From Parvibaculum sp039973015 (lineage in GTDB: Bacteria > Pseudomonadota > Alphaproteobacteria > Parvibaculales > Parvibaculaceae): a DNA stretch of 64,000 nt. Within the stretch, counting starts at the first letter, position 1; each line of letters opens with the position of its first letter. A program made the translations under genes and the position numbers. The notes under the pieces were generated by a model. It ran no database searches, was not told the DNA's origin, and was given only the letters and a program-made list of their open reading frames with translations. Location: contig NZ_JBDWLT010000012.1 of assembly GCF_039973015.1 (NCBI RefSeq), positions 380,310 to 444,309 on the forward strand, in the 5' to 3' direction. Positions 32,975-41,287 of this stretch are shown piece after piece.

Positions 32975-33382
32975 ATGGCGTTTGAACTTCATGAGAGGCT
33001 GGCGGCGGACACGTTGCTCATCGCCGACCTGCCGCTCTGCCGGGCGCTCCTGATGAATGACAGACGGTTTCCGTGGGTTATTCTGGTGCCGCGGCGCGAG
33101 GGTTTGAGGGATTTCGACGATGTGGCGCCTGTCGAGAAGCCAAATTTCCACGCCGAGATAGACCTTGCTTCGGAGGTTCTCCGCGAGGCGGCGGGGGCAG
33201 AGAAAATGAACGTGGCGGCGCTGGGGAATATGGTCCCCCAGCTTCATATCCATGTGATTGCGCGGTTTTCCGGGGATGCGGCCTGGCCGGGCCCGGTGTG
33301 GGGCGTGGGGACCGCCGAGCCTTATGGCGAAGACGAGGGCCGTGCGCTGGTGGAAAAGCTGCGGCTCGGTTTTCACGGCTGA
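32975..33382 (+). CDS. HIT-domain protein
   Basis: A 135-residue protein with the histidine-triad-like motif Q-L-H-I-H-V-I-A-R (H-x-H; the third position is not His). It belongs to the HIT-like group that hydrolyses or transfers nucleotides, with the sequence F-P-W-V-I-L-V-P-R-R near the start. GAGGGGAC precedes the ATG. Probably cotranscribed with the acyl-CoA dehydrogenase. The substrate is unknown. Confidence 0.88.
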   Translation: MAFELHERLAADTLLIADLPLCRALLMNDRRFPWVILVPRREGLRDFDDVAPVEKPNFHAEIDLASEVLREAAGAEKMNVAALGNMVPQLHIHVIARFSGDAAWPGPVWGVGTAEPYGEDEGRALVEKLRLGFHG

Positions 33383-33470
33383 CGGCGCCTCGGTTAACGA
33401 TTGGTTTAAGACTCAGCGACTAGTGTCCCACCTGTGGACGGGCTAGCCCCGAATCTCAGGAGATGGACCC

Positions 33471-33935
33471 TTGGTCACCGCCCTTATTGCCGATCGTTCC
33501 GCCGAAGCGCGCCGTGCCGCGAGCCACATGCTCGAAGGGCTGGGCTTTCGCGTGGCGGGAGCGGCGGACGCCGAGGAGGCGCTGGCCCTGATCGCCGGGA
33601 CGGCGCCGGATCTGGTGCTGGCCGATGCGAGGCTGGAGACAGCGGAAGGCGGCACGCTTCTGGAGGCGATCCGCAAGCAGGCGGGCGGTGCCGGGCCCTG
33701 CATCCTTCATGTGACGATGGACGGGGCTCCGGCCTCCATCCGCCGGGCTATGGAAGCCGGGGCGGACGATTATCTCGTGAAGCCCTATGACGAGGCGCTG
33801 CTGCGCTTCAAGCTTGCCCAGGTGCGAACCAGGGGCAGGCTCGACGCCGGACGCCCGAAGCTCCGCGTCGTGCAGAACAATTCAAGCGCAGGCGCGACGT
33901 CCTGGCGCTTCGGGCTTTACGGCAAGGCGGTCTGA
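33471..33935 (+). CDS. Stand-alone response-regulator receiver protein
   Basis: A 154-residue protein with one receiver domain (about 1-120): phosphoacceptor D52 (V-L-A-D-A-R), acidic D8, switch T82 (ILHVTMD) and K104 (Y-L-V-K-P-Y). No DNA-binding output domain follows, only a 34-residue basic/Ser-rich tail. It may act by protein-protein contact like CheY or DivK. Start is TTG at 33471 with CAGGAG upstream; the nearby ATG is out of frame. No histidine kinase is nearby. Confidence 0.9.
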   Translation: MVTALIADRSAEARRAASHMLEGLGFRVAGAADAEEALALIAGTAPDLVLADARLETAEGGTLLEAIRKQAGGAGPCILHVTMDGAPASIRRAMEAGADDYLVKPYDEALLRFKLAQVRTRGRLDAGRPKLRVVQNNSSAGATSWRFGLYGKAV

Positions 33936-34005
33936 CAACCGGGCCTTGTGGAGAAGTCCGCAACGGAGCGAGCCTGACGGGCTTGGCCGCTTCTTCTCAC
34001 ATTCC

Positions 34006-34080
34006 GATTCAACGTCTTCAGATGCCGATTCATGTCCTTCAGGTTTTGAATCAGCTCGTTCAGTTTTTTGAATCAACACG
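34006..34080. repeat. Imperfect 21-22-bp tandem repeat
   Basis: Four consecutive units start at 34006, 34027, 34048 and 34070 (the last one partial). Each reads GA[T/A]TCA, five variable bases, TTCAG, five variable bases. A further GAATCC is at 34112. The array lies in the gap between the convergent receiver and MFS genes. Each unit is two helical turns. It may be a protein-binding array, or recruit CcrM-type methylation because every unit contains GANTC (GATTC or GAATC). Confidence 0.75.
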
Positions 34081-34145
34081 CGGGGCTGCTCTGCGGCAGT
34101 CTTCGCGATTTGAATCCGGTTAACCCTTCAAGTTGCTGATTTATA

Positions 34146-35564
34146 TTACTTTTCGTGTTCTTCGCTCCAGCGCTTCAGGTAGTCGAGGCTCTCCTTGTAG
34201 GGTTTGAGGCCGACAAGGCCCGCGACGACGGCGAGGAGCAGGATCACGGCCGGGACATAGACCAGGGAGTAGCGAAGCATCATCTCGTCGCCGAAAATAT
34301 AGTCGGTTGCGAGCGCGATGGAGGTGGGCCCCAGGCCAAGGCCGACAATGCTGACGACGAAGATGAGGGCAGCGGAAGCGAAGCCGCGCATCTGGTTCGG
34401 CATCAGTTCCTGCATGGCCGACGGGCCGGCGCCCGTGGTGAAGGTGGCGAAGAAGGTCGAGAAGCAGATGAGGACAAGGGCGACCCAGGGGCTGTCCATC
34501 AGCGGGTAGAGGACGGTGAAGGGAAAGGCGGCAAGGCCGGTGAAGGCGCAGACCATCATGCGGCCATTGCGGATGCCCCGGCTCGTCAGCACGTCGCCCA
34601 TCCAGCCGCCCGCGACCACGCCCGTGGTGCCGAAGACGACAATGATCCAGCCATACCACCAGCCGGCTTGCGGGTATGTCCAGTCATAGGTGCGGACGAA
34701 GAAGGTCGGTATCCAGGCGGCGATGCCATAAGCCATCATGGCCGAGAGGGCGTAGCAGATGTTCAGGGGCGCGATGGTGCGCCAGTTCGCCTTCATGTAG
34801 GCCAGAACTTCGGAAACCGGCAGTTCCACGGCCTTTTCGGTTCCGTCGGCGGCGACTTCCTTGCGCATGTAGCCGCGGCGTTCGGGCTCTCGAATGGTCC
34901 AGACCCAGATGGCGATCAGGACGCCGGGCAGGCCGACGATGATGAAGGTGAGCTGCCAGGCATAGACCTCGCCGACAAGGGGAAGCACGATGTCGCCGCC
35001 ATTGGAGACGAGGCCGATGACGGCCGCGCCGATAATGAGGGCGAGGCCGGCGCCGATATAGACGCCCATGCCGTAGACGCCAAGGGCAAAACCCAAGCGT
35101 TTTGGCGGGAAGTAGTCGGCGATCATGGAGTAGGCGGCGGGGGAGAGGGCCGCTTCTCCGACACCGACGCCCATGCGGTAGAAGAAGAGCTGCCAATAGG
35201 CGTGGGCGGTGCCGCATAGAGCCGTCATCACGCTCCAGACGAAGACGCCGAGCGAGATGATGTTGACGCGGTTGCGGCGGTCGACCATGCGCCCGATGGG
35301 AAGGCCCGCCAGGCAATAAAACACAGCAAAAGCAAAGCCTTGCAGCAGGCTCATCTGGGTGTCCGAGATGCCCAGATCTCGCTTCATGGGGCCGACGAGA
35401 AGGCTCAGGATCTGCCGGTCGATGAAGGAGAAGGTGTAGGCAAGGACAAGGATGCCGACCACGTACCAGGCGTAAAACTGGTTGGGATAAGGCTTTTCCG
35501 GTTTTCCGCCATGCGGATGATGCAGTTCTTCCTCGACCTCGGCGGCCACTTCGACTTCGGACAT
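34146..35564 (-). CDS. Major facilitator superfamily transporter
   Basis: A 472-residue carrier with 12 predicted helices. The loop 2-3 motif G-R-M-V-D-R-R-N-R follows LAGLPI, and SFIDRQILSLLVGPMKRDLGISDTQMSLLQGFAFAVFY marks helices 1-2. This is the pattern of the spinster/hexuronate-like group (MFS, often annotated for aromatic or lipid-like substrates). The N-terminal ~30 residues are acidic and His-rich, the C-terminus basic. Start ATG at 35564 is chosen by GGGGAGGA; the frame is open 66 codons further but without protein features. Substrate unknown. Confidence 0.92.
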   Translation of the reverse strand: MSEVEVAAEVEEELHHPHGGKPEKPYPNQFYAWYVVGILVLAYTFSFIDRQILSLLVGPMKRDLGISDTQMSLLQGFAFAVFYCLAGLPIGRMVDRRNRVNIISLGVFVWSVMTALCGTAHAYWQLFFYRMGVGVGEAALSPAAYSMIADYFPPKRLGFALGVYGMGVYIGAGLALIIGAAVIGLVSNGGDIVLPLVGEVYAWQLTFIIVGLPGVLIAIWVWTIREPERRGYMRKEVAADGTEKAVELPVSEVLAYMKANWRTIAPLNICYALSAMMAYGIAAWIPTFFVRTYDWTYPQAGWWYGWIIVVFGTTGVVAGGWMGDVLTSRGIRNGRMMVCAFTGLAAFPFTVLYPLMDSPWVALVLICFSTFFATFTTGAGPSAMQELMPNQMRGFASAALIFVVSIVGLGLGPTSIALATDYIFGDEMMLRYSLVYVPAVILLLAVVAGLVGLKPYKESLDYLKRWSEEHEK

Positions 35565-35727
35565 GGTTCCTCCCCAGGAATGCGGAGCTTTGCTCCGCCG
35601 TTTTTCGGAGCTTAACGTGGACGCAGGGAATTGCTCATGAAAAACATCGGATTTCCGCCAGATGGAATAGCGGACGGCTGGCACGGGGCTTGCGACCTTC
35701 GGCAAGGAAAAGGAAGGAAGCGGCCCC

Positions 35728-36732
35728 ATGAGCCTTGTCGAAATCTCTACTGTGCAACCCACAATCGCGAGCGCGCTGAAGTCGGCAAGCGCCGCGACGG
35801 GGGCGGATTTCGACTATCTTCTGAAGACGGCGATGCGCGAGTCGAGCCTCGATTGTGAAGCAAAATCAAAGACTTCCAGCGCATGCGGTTTGTTCCAGTT
35901 CACCGAACAGAGCTGGCTCGGCACACTGAAGAAATATGGGGCGGAGCTGGGTCTCGGAGCCCGGGCGGAGGCGATCACGCAGACCGCCAATGGCCGCTAC
36001 ACAGTGGCAAATGCTGCCGAACGCACGGAAATTCTTGCCCTGCGTGAAGATCCGCATGTGTCTGCGCTGATGGCGGGGGCCTATACGCAGGAAAGCGCGG
36101 ACATCCTTGAAGGCCGGATCGGCCGGGAGGCCAGCGAGGGCGAACTCTATATCGCGCATTTCCTCGGGGCGGGGGGCGCCTCGAAACTGATCGGTGCCGC
36201 GGAAGACACGCCAAACGCCCGTGCCGACACGCTTTTCCCGGCCGCGGCGGCGGCGAACCGCTCGATCTTCTACGACAAGAACGGGAGCCCGAGGAGCGCG
36301 GCGGAGGTTCATGCGAATCTCGTCGCAAAGCATGAGGGAACGGATGCAAGCCGCATCGCGGAAATGGCCTCGCAGACCCGAACGTCATCGAAACGTCACG
36401 ATAACGTCATAAATCGCGCCGAAATCCCCGGGGGCGGAGATAACCGCCGGGGCTATGCGACACGGGGGGCGGCGATGTTGTCCCCCGTTTCAGGCGGCGG
36501 CAGCACGGGCGGCGTTTCGGGGACAAGTTTCGGCCGTATGCCGCTGACGCTCAGTCCCGGGGTTGTGGAAATCCTCTCCTCGCTCGATCCCATTCCCGAA
36601 GGACGCGAGACGCTGAAGGGCGGGAACAAGACGGACCGCAGTGCGGCTCAACGCGAGGCGGCGGAAGAACGCCGCGAGGCGCAGCGTGAGCGCGCGGGGC
36701 TACGCCCCCATTCCGGTTTCTCGTTCGGGTAG
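35728..36732 (+). CDS. Lysozyme-like (SLT-fold) protein, no signal peptide
   Basis: A 334-residue protein. The N-terminal ~200 residues share clear similarity with the gene at 61389: catalytic-type glutamate E38 in M-R-E-S-S, A-C-G-L-F-Q-F-T-E-Q-S-W, TEILALREDPHVSALMAGAY, and GELYIAHFLGAGGASKLI. This is the goose-lysozyme/soluble-lytic-transglycosylase fold. No signal peptide is visible, so export, if any, uses another route. Residues ~215-310 are Gly/Ser/Arg-rich and are encoded by copy C of the dispersed Pho-box-like element. The tail is strongly charged. Confidence 0.8.
   Translation: MSLVEISTVQPTIASALKSASAATGADFDYLLKTAMRESSLDCEAKSKTSSACGLFQFTEQSWLGTLKKYGAELGLGARAEAITQTANGRYTVANAAERTEILALREDPHVSALMAGAYTQESADILEGRIGREASEGELYIAHFLGAGGASKLIGAAEDTPNARADTLFPAAAAANRSIFYDKNGSPRSAAEVHANLVAKHEGTDASRIAEMASQTRTSSKRHDNVINRAEIPGGGDNRRGYATRGAAMLSPVSGGGSTGGVSGTSFGRMPLTLSPGVVEILSSLDPIPEGRETLKGGNKTDRSAAQREAAEERREAQRERAGLRPHSGFSFG
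36383..36526 (+). repeat. Dispersed Pho-box-like element, copy C, inside a coding region
   Basis: CGTCA cores at 36383, 36394 and 36405 keep the exact 11-bp spacing of copies A and B (half-sites ACGTCAT, ACGTCAC, ACGTCAT). After 9 bases comes CCGAAATCCCC (36419-36429), matching 7 of 11 bases of GGGTTATCCCC in the same register. Further on are GGCGGAGATAACCGCC and an 8-bp inverted pair TTGTCCCC (36479) / GGGGACAA (36519). Here the inverted pair is downstream rather than upstream. The stretch is read in frame as a Gly/Ser linker of the lysozyme-like protein. Confidence 0.65.
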
Positions 36733-36798
36733 GACGGGGTTTCAGCTTCGAGGATTTGAAGGTTGGCGAAATGCCGCATGGCGGAAACCCGAATCCCC

Positions 36799-36827
36799 AA
36801 TAAGATATACATATAATGTATCTTATT
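36799..36827. promoter_or_regulatory. Rrf2/NsrR-like operator and promoter of the haemoglobin gene
   Basis: AATAAGATA (36799-36807) and TATCTTATT (36819-36827) are perfect 9-bp arms around 11 bases that contain a perfect TATAAT (36812-36817). The AAGAT...ATCTT ends, 23 bp apart in total, recall NsrR-type nitric-oxide-sensing sites. A bound repressor would cover the -10 box. GGAGGG follows at once and the ATG is at 36838, so the leader is only about 14 bases. Confidence 0.65.
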
Positions 36828-36837
36828 GGAGGGCGTC

Positions 36838-37302
36838 ATGATGGACCATAAAGACGACGCAACGGGGCGGGGCGATGAAGTCCGCCGGAGCGTGAATGCG
36901 GCAGATGGCATCACGACGGAAGCCGAGATCGAGACGCTGGTGCGCGCCTTCTACACGAAGGTGCGGGCGGACGCGGAACTGGGGCCGATCTTCGACCGGG
37001 TGATCGGCGACAACTGGGAACCGCATCTGCAGAAGATGTTCAACTTCTGGTCGAGCGTGATGCTGACGACGGGCCGCTACAAGGGCCAGCCGATGCGCGC
37101 GCATCTGAAGCTCAAGACCGTGACGCCCAAGCATTTCGACCGCTGGCTGGTCCTCTTTCGCGAGACAGCCGAGGAGGTTTGCGCACCCGAAACGGCGGAA
37201 CGCTTCATCGAGAAGGCGGCGCGGATCGCGGAGAGCCTGCAACTCGGCATGTTCTTCAAGCCGCAGCTTCACGATCCAGAGAAAAAACACGCCTGCTGTT
37301 GA
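36838..37302 (+). CDS. Group III truncated haemoglobin
   Basis: A 154-residue 2-on-2 globin. F-Y-x-K-V-R-A-D-A-E-L-G-P-I-F, NWEPHLQKMFNFWSSVML, and Q-P-M-R-A-H89-L-K-L (proximal haem histidine), then HFDRWLVLF, are the group III signature. Such globins bind O2, NO or peroxide; a nitrosative-stress role fits the NsrR-like site upstream. It ends in a C-C pair. Start ATG at 36838 (or the adjacent ATG at 36841) fits GGAGGG; a TTG at 36826 lies within the palindrome and is not favoured. Confidence 0.93.
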   Translation: MMDHKDDATGRGDEVRRSVNAADGITTEAEIETLVRAFYTKVRADAELGPIFDRVIGDNWEPHLQKMFNFWSSVMLTTGRYKGQPMRAHLKLKTVTPKHFDRWLVLFRETAEEVCAPETAERFIEKAARIAESLQLGMFFKPQLHDPEKKHACC

Positions 37303-37377
37303 GGCTGCGACAAGACCTCACGCGAGAGAGGCTGAAAATCCGCTACAGTGGGCGATCATGTGGCGGAGGGTATTGCT

Positions 37378-40086
37378 GTGACATCGGTGGAAGCGACGGA
37401 GAGCGAGCGTGACTGGCATGCGCTCGACACGGACGCGGTGCTGGCTGCGCTGGGCACCCCGCATGGCGGGCTGAGCGAGGAGGAGGCAGCACGCCGCCTC
37501 GCGCAATACGGTCCGAACCGCCTGCCGGAGGCGAAAGAGCGGAGCGCGTTTATCCGCTTCCTGCTGCAGTTCCACAATCTTCTCATCTATGTGCTGATCG
37601 GAGCGGGCGCGCTTGCCGCCGCGATCGGGCATCTGACGGATGCAGCGGTAATCGCGCTGGTCGTCGTCGTGAACGCCATTGTCGGCTTCATCCAGGAAGG
37701 CCGCGCGGAGGAGGCGCTCGGTGCGGTCCGCGCCATGATCGATCCTCATGCCTCCGTGCTGCGCGACGGACGGCGCGCGACGATAGCGGCCGGAGATGTG
37801 GTGCCGGGGGATCTCGTGCTGCTGGAGGCGGGCGACCGCGTGCCCGCCGATCTTCGCCTCGTCAAGGCAAACAATCTGAGGATCGACGAAGCGGCGCTGA
37901 CGGGCGAGTCCGTTCCCGCCGACAAGGCGCTCGCGCCCGTGGCGAAGGAGGCGCCTGTTGGCGACCGCTTCTCCATGTCTTTCTCCGGCACTTTCGTTGC
38001 AGCGGGACAGGGCATCGGCGTCGCCGTGGCAACGGGCGGGCGGACGGAACTCGGCCGGATCAGCGGCATGATCGGCGCGGTGGAGAAGCTCACCACGCCG
38101 CTGGTGCGGCAGATGGACGGTTTCGCGCGGCAGGTGACAATCGCGGTGCTGACCGGCTCGGTTCTGGTCTTTCTCTATGCGACCTATGCCGCTCATTACG
38201 ATGCGGCCTATGCCTTCATGATCGTGATCGGACTGGCGGTTGCTGCTATCCCCGAAGGCCTGCCCGCGGTGATGACGATCACGCTGGCCGCCGGCGTGCA
38301 GCGCATGGCGCGGCGCAATGCGATCATCCGGCGGCTTCCCGCCGTCGAAACGCTCGGCGCGGTTTCCATCATCTGTACCGACAAGACGGGAACGCTGACG
38401 AAGAACGAGATGACGGTGAGCGCGGCCGTGACGGCGTCGGCGCGGATCGAGGTCGAAGGCGCGGGCTATGCGCCGGAGGGGCGCTTTCTGGCGGACGGAG
38501 AGGCCATCGACATCGCCGCCTATCCCGTGATCGAGGAATTGTCCTTGGCGGGGCTTCTGTGCAACGACGCACAGCTTACGCAGCGGGACGGCGAATGGCA
38601 TGCCGATGGCGATCCCATGGAGGGGGCGCTGCTTTCCTTTGCGGTGAAGGCCGGACATGACATCGGCGCGGCGCGGGCGCGGTTCGCGCGGTTCGACGAA
38701 GTGCCCTTCGATGCGCGGCACCGCTATATGGCGACGCTTCACGCGCGAGAGGACAGGCCGCCCGTCGCCTATGTGAAGGGGGCGCCGGAACGCATCGTCG
38801 AGATGTGCGAAAGGGTGGCGGCGCCCGATGGCGAGACGGAAATCGACCCTGTCTTCTGGCAGCGGCACATCGACGAACTGGCTGCGGCGGGACAGCGCGT
38901 GATCGGCCTGGCGAGGCGCGTCATGCCGGAAGGCTGCGAGACGATCACGCAAGAGGACGCGGAAGGGGGGCTGACGCTGCTCGGCCTCGTGGCGCTGATC
39001 GACCCGCCACGGCCGGAGGCCATCGCCGCCATCGAGGAATGCCGGGCGGCGGGGATCTCGGTCAAGATGATCACGGGCGATCATGCCGAAACGGCAAAGG
39101 CGATTGCGCGGCAACTCGGATTCTCCGCCGATGCGGCGACCGCAACGGGCGCGGAGCTGGATGCACTGGACGACGGGCGCTTCGCGAGGCGGGCGCGTGA
39201 GGCGAGCGTCTTCGCGCGGACCAGCCCGGAGCACAAGCTTCGCCTTGTAGAGGCGCTGCAGGCGGACGGCTCCGTGATCGCGATGACGGGCGACGGCGTC
39301 AACGACGCACCGGCCCTGAAGCGCGCCGATGTGGGCGTCGCGATGGGCAACAAGGGGACGGAGGCGGCGAAGGAGGCGAGCGAGATGGTGCTTGCCGACG
39401 ATAATTTCGCCTCCATCGTGGCGGCGGTGCGCGAGGGGCGGACGGTCTACGACAATCTGACCAAGGTGATCGCGTGGACGCTGCCGACGAATGGCGGCGA
39501 GGCGCTCACCATCATTCTGGCAATCATCCTTGGGCTGACATTACCGGTGACGCCGGTGCAGATTCTCTGGATCAATCTGGTGACCGCTGTGGCTCTCGGA
39601 CTCACGCTCGCCTTTGAGCCGGCAGAGCCGGGCGTGATGAAGCGTCCTCCGCGGCAGGCTGGGGCGCCGCTGCTTTCAGGACGGCTGCTCTGGCGCATCG
39701 TTTTCGTGTCGTTCGTCATGGTGACGGGCACACTCGGGATCTACACATTCGCAACGATGCGCGGGCTTCCCCTGGAGGCGGCACGCACGATGGTGGTGAA
39801 CGCGATCGTGGTGATGGAGATCTTCTATCTTTTCAGTGTGCGCTATGTGCACGGAACGTCGCTTACCCTGCAGGGTGTGCTTGGCACGCGGGCGGTGCTG
39901 ATCGGGGTTGCCATAGTGACGGCGGCGCAATTCGCCTTCACCTATCTGCCTTTCATGCAGACCGTGTTCGAGACGCGCGCGCTTTCGCTTGAAGAGGGGC
40001 TTGCCGTGGTGGCGACCGGCGTCGTGCTGCTTCTCGTCGTCGAGATCGAGAAGCGGGTGGCGCGTATGCTCGGCTTTGCTCTCTGA
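37378..40086 (+). CDS. P2-type cation-transporting ATPase
   Basis: About 902 residues with every P-type landmark: actuator motif L-T-G-E-S, helix-4 motif I-P-E-G-L-P, phosphorylation site D335-K-T-G-T-L-T, nucleotide region KGAPE, and hinge TGDGVNDAPAL. The PEGLP helix, N-terminal cation_ATPase_N domain (HALDTDAVLAALG) and six-helix C-terminal region point to the P2A/P2-like Ca2+ (or Na+) group rather than heavy-metal P1B pumps; no CPx or metal-binding Cys domain is present. GTG at 37378 has GGAGGG upstream and is preferred to a GTG ten codons earlier. Confidence 0.93.
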   Translation: MTSVEATESERDWHALDTDAVLAALGTPHGGLSEEEAARRLAQYGPNRLPEAKERSAFIRFLLQFHNLLIYVLIGAGALAAAIGHLTDAAVIALVVVVNAIVGFIQEGRAEEALGAVRAMIDPHASVLRDGRRATIAAGDVVPGDLVLLEAGDRVPADLRLVKANNLRIDEAALTGESVPADKALAPVAKEAPVGDRFSMSFSGTFVAAGQGIGVAVATGGRTELGRISGMIGAVEKLTTPLVRQMDGFARQVTIAVLTGSVLVFLYATYAAHYDAAYAFMIVIGLAVAAIPEGLPAVMTITLAAGVQRMARRNAIIRRLPAVETLGAVSIICTDKTGTLTKNEMTVSAAVTASARIEVEGAGYAPEGRFLADGEAIDIAAYPVIEELSLAGLLCNDAQLTQRDGEWHADGDPMEGALLSFAVKAGHDIGAARARFARFDEVPFDARHRYMATLHAREDRPPVAYVKGAPERIVEMCERVAAPDGETEIDPVFWQRHIDELAAAGQRVIGLARRVMPEGCETITQEDAEGGLTLLGLVALIDPPRPEAIAAIEECRAAGISVKMITGDHAETAKAIARQLGFSADAATATGAELDALDDGRFARRAREASVFARTSPEHKLRLVEALQADGSVIAMTGDGVNDAPALKRADVGVAMGNKGTEAAKEASEMVLADDNFASIVAAVREGRTVYDNLTKVIAWTLPTNGGEALTIILAIILGLTLPVTPVQILWINLVTAVALGLTLAFEPAEPGVMKRPPRQAGAPLLSGRLLWRIVFVSFVMVTGTLGIYTFATMRGLPLEAARTMVVNAIVVMEIFYLFSVRYVHGTSLTLQGVLGTRAVLIGVAIVTAAQFAFTYLPFMQTVFETRALSLEEGLAVVATGVVLLLVVEIEKRVARMLGFAL

Positions 40087-40090
40087 AGCG

Positions 40091-41287
40091 CTATTTTATC
40101 GCGCCGGAAGAGCGCAGCCCGTCGATCTCCGCATCCGAAAAGCCCGCCGATTTCAGCGTTTCCAGTGTGTGCTGGCCGAGCGCGGGGGATGCGGATTTCG
40201 GCGTATCGTCATAGCCGGGAAAGCGGATGGGGGAGGCGGGCGCGAGATAGGTTCCGCTGCCATCTTCTTCGGGCACTTCGACATAGGCACCGGCGGCCCT
40301 GGCCTGCGGATCGGCGAAGACATCCGCGGGACGCATCAGGGGCGCCCAGATGATGTCTTCAGCGTCGAGCTTCTCGCGCCAGTATTCGACATCCTGCTCG
40401 GCGAAGGCGGCATCCAGAATATCCACGAGTTCGGCGGCATTCCTGCGGCGCTTTTTCGGGTCGTCGAAACGCTCGTCGGTTTCGAGTTCCGGTTTGCCGA
40501 TGGCGCGGCAGACGGCCGTCCAGTCGACCGAGCCCTGGCGGGGCACGATGACGATCCATGTGTCTTTTGTCTGGAAGAAATTGCTGATCGGCATGAGGGC
40601 TTCGTGGCGCGACTTGGTGGAGCCGAGCTTGCCATAGCGAAGCTGGACCGCTGTGTCGGAACCTGCCGCATAAATGCCCGCGCGAAGAAGCGACGCCTCG
40701 ACAAGGCGGCCCTTGCCCGTCGTCTGGCGCTCGACGAGGGCGGCGAGGATGCCGCCGACGGTCGCCATGCTGGTGGTGTGATCGCCGATGCCGGTGCGCA
40801 GCGTGACGGGCTCCTTGCCCTTGACGGTTTGCAGCCAGCCCACGCCGGAGCGCGCATAGAAGGCGGCGATGTCGAAGCCGGGACGGTCGCGGTCCGGCCC
40901 TTCGAGGCCGTAGCCGGTGACGCTTGCATAGACGAGGCGGGGGTTCACCGCCTTCAGGCTTTCATAGTCGAGGCCCGCACGCTCCAGCCCGCCGGGACGG
41001 ACATTGGTGATGAAGACGTCGGCATCCTTCACGAGGCGCTTCACGGCCTCGACGCCTTCGGGCTTCGAGGTGTCGATGGCGAGGCCCTTCTTGCCGCGAT
41101 TGTCGAGATCGAAGATGGGCGAACCCTTGAGATGGTCGGCGCCGACATTCTTCATGGTGTAGCGCATGGGGCAGCCGGAAAGCGGCTCGACCTTGAGCAC
41201 GTCCGCGCCCCAGTCCGCAAGAATGCCGCCCGCGCCCGGCGCGGCAATATAGGTGGCCATTTCGATGACCTTGATGCCCTCAAGCAT
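40091..41287 (-). CDS. CaiB/BaiF (family III) CoA-transferase
   Basis: A 398-residue enzyme. M-L-E-G-I-K-V-I-E-M-A-T-Y-I-A-A-P, W-G-A-D-V-L-K-V-E, N-V-R-P-G-G-L-E-R, and G-I-G-D-H-T-T-S (holding the nucleophilic Asp) are family III signatures. It moves CoA between carboxylic acids through an aspartyl-CoA anhydride. The substrate pair is unknown. It stands alone, convergent with the P-type ATPase gene, but could supply a CoA ester to the CitE/MaoC genes 9 kb away; that is speculative. Confidence 0.92.
   Translation of the reverse strand: MLEGIKVIEMATYIAAPGAGGILADWGADVLKVEPLSGCPMRYTMKNVGADHLKGSPIFDLDNRGKKGLAIDTSKPEGVEAVKRLVKDADVFITNVRPGGLERAGLDYESLKAVNPRLVYASVTGYGLEGPDRDRPGFDIAAFYARSGVGWLQTVKGKEPVTLRTGIGDHTTSMATVGGILAALVERQTTGKGRLVEASLLRAGIYAAGSDTAVQLRYGKLGSTKSRHEALMPISNFFQTKDTWIVIVPRQGSVDWTAVCRAIGKPELETDERFDDPKKRRRNAAELVDILDAAFAEQDVEYWREKLDAEDIIWAPLMRPADVFADPQARAAGAYVEVPEEDGSGTYLAPASPIRFPGYDDTPKSASPALGQHTLETLKSAGFSDAEIDGLRSSGAIK

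Noticed and set aside
31469..33376. A 635-codon open frame antisense to the acyl-CoA dehydrogenase and HIT genes
   Set aside because: Shadow of two well-supported genes.
33394..33409. TTAA-N8-TTAA before the receiver gene, as a CtrA site
   Set aside because: CtrA sites need N7 spacing; the N7 reading gives TTTA. Too weak to list.
34006..34080. The 21-22-bp array as a CRISPR or heptad-coding repeat
   Set aside because: Units are contiguous and degenerate with no unique spacers, and neither strand has a supported gene through them.
37318..39234. A 638-codon open frame antisense to the P-type ATPase
   Set aside because: It mirrors the third-codon-position GC of the sense gene, is rich in Arg/His, and has no domain. 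The sense frame has all P-type motifs.
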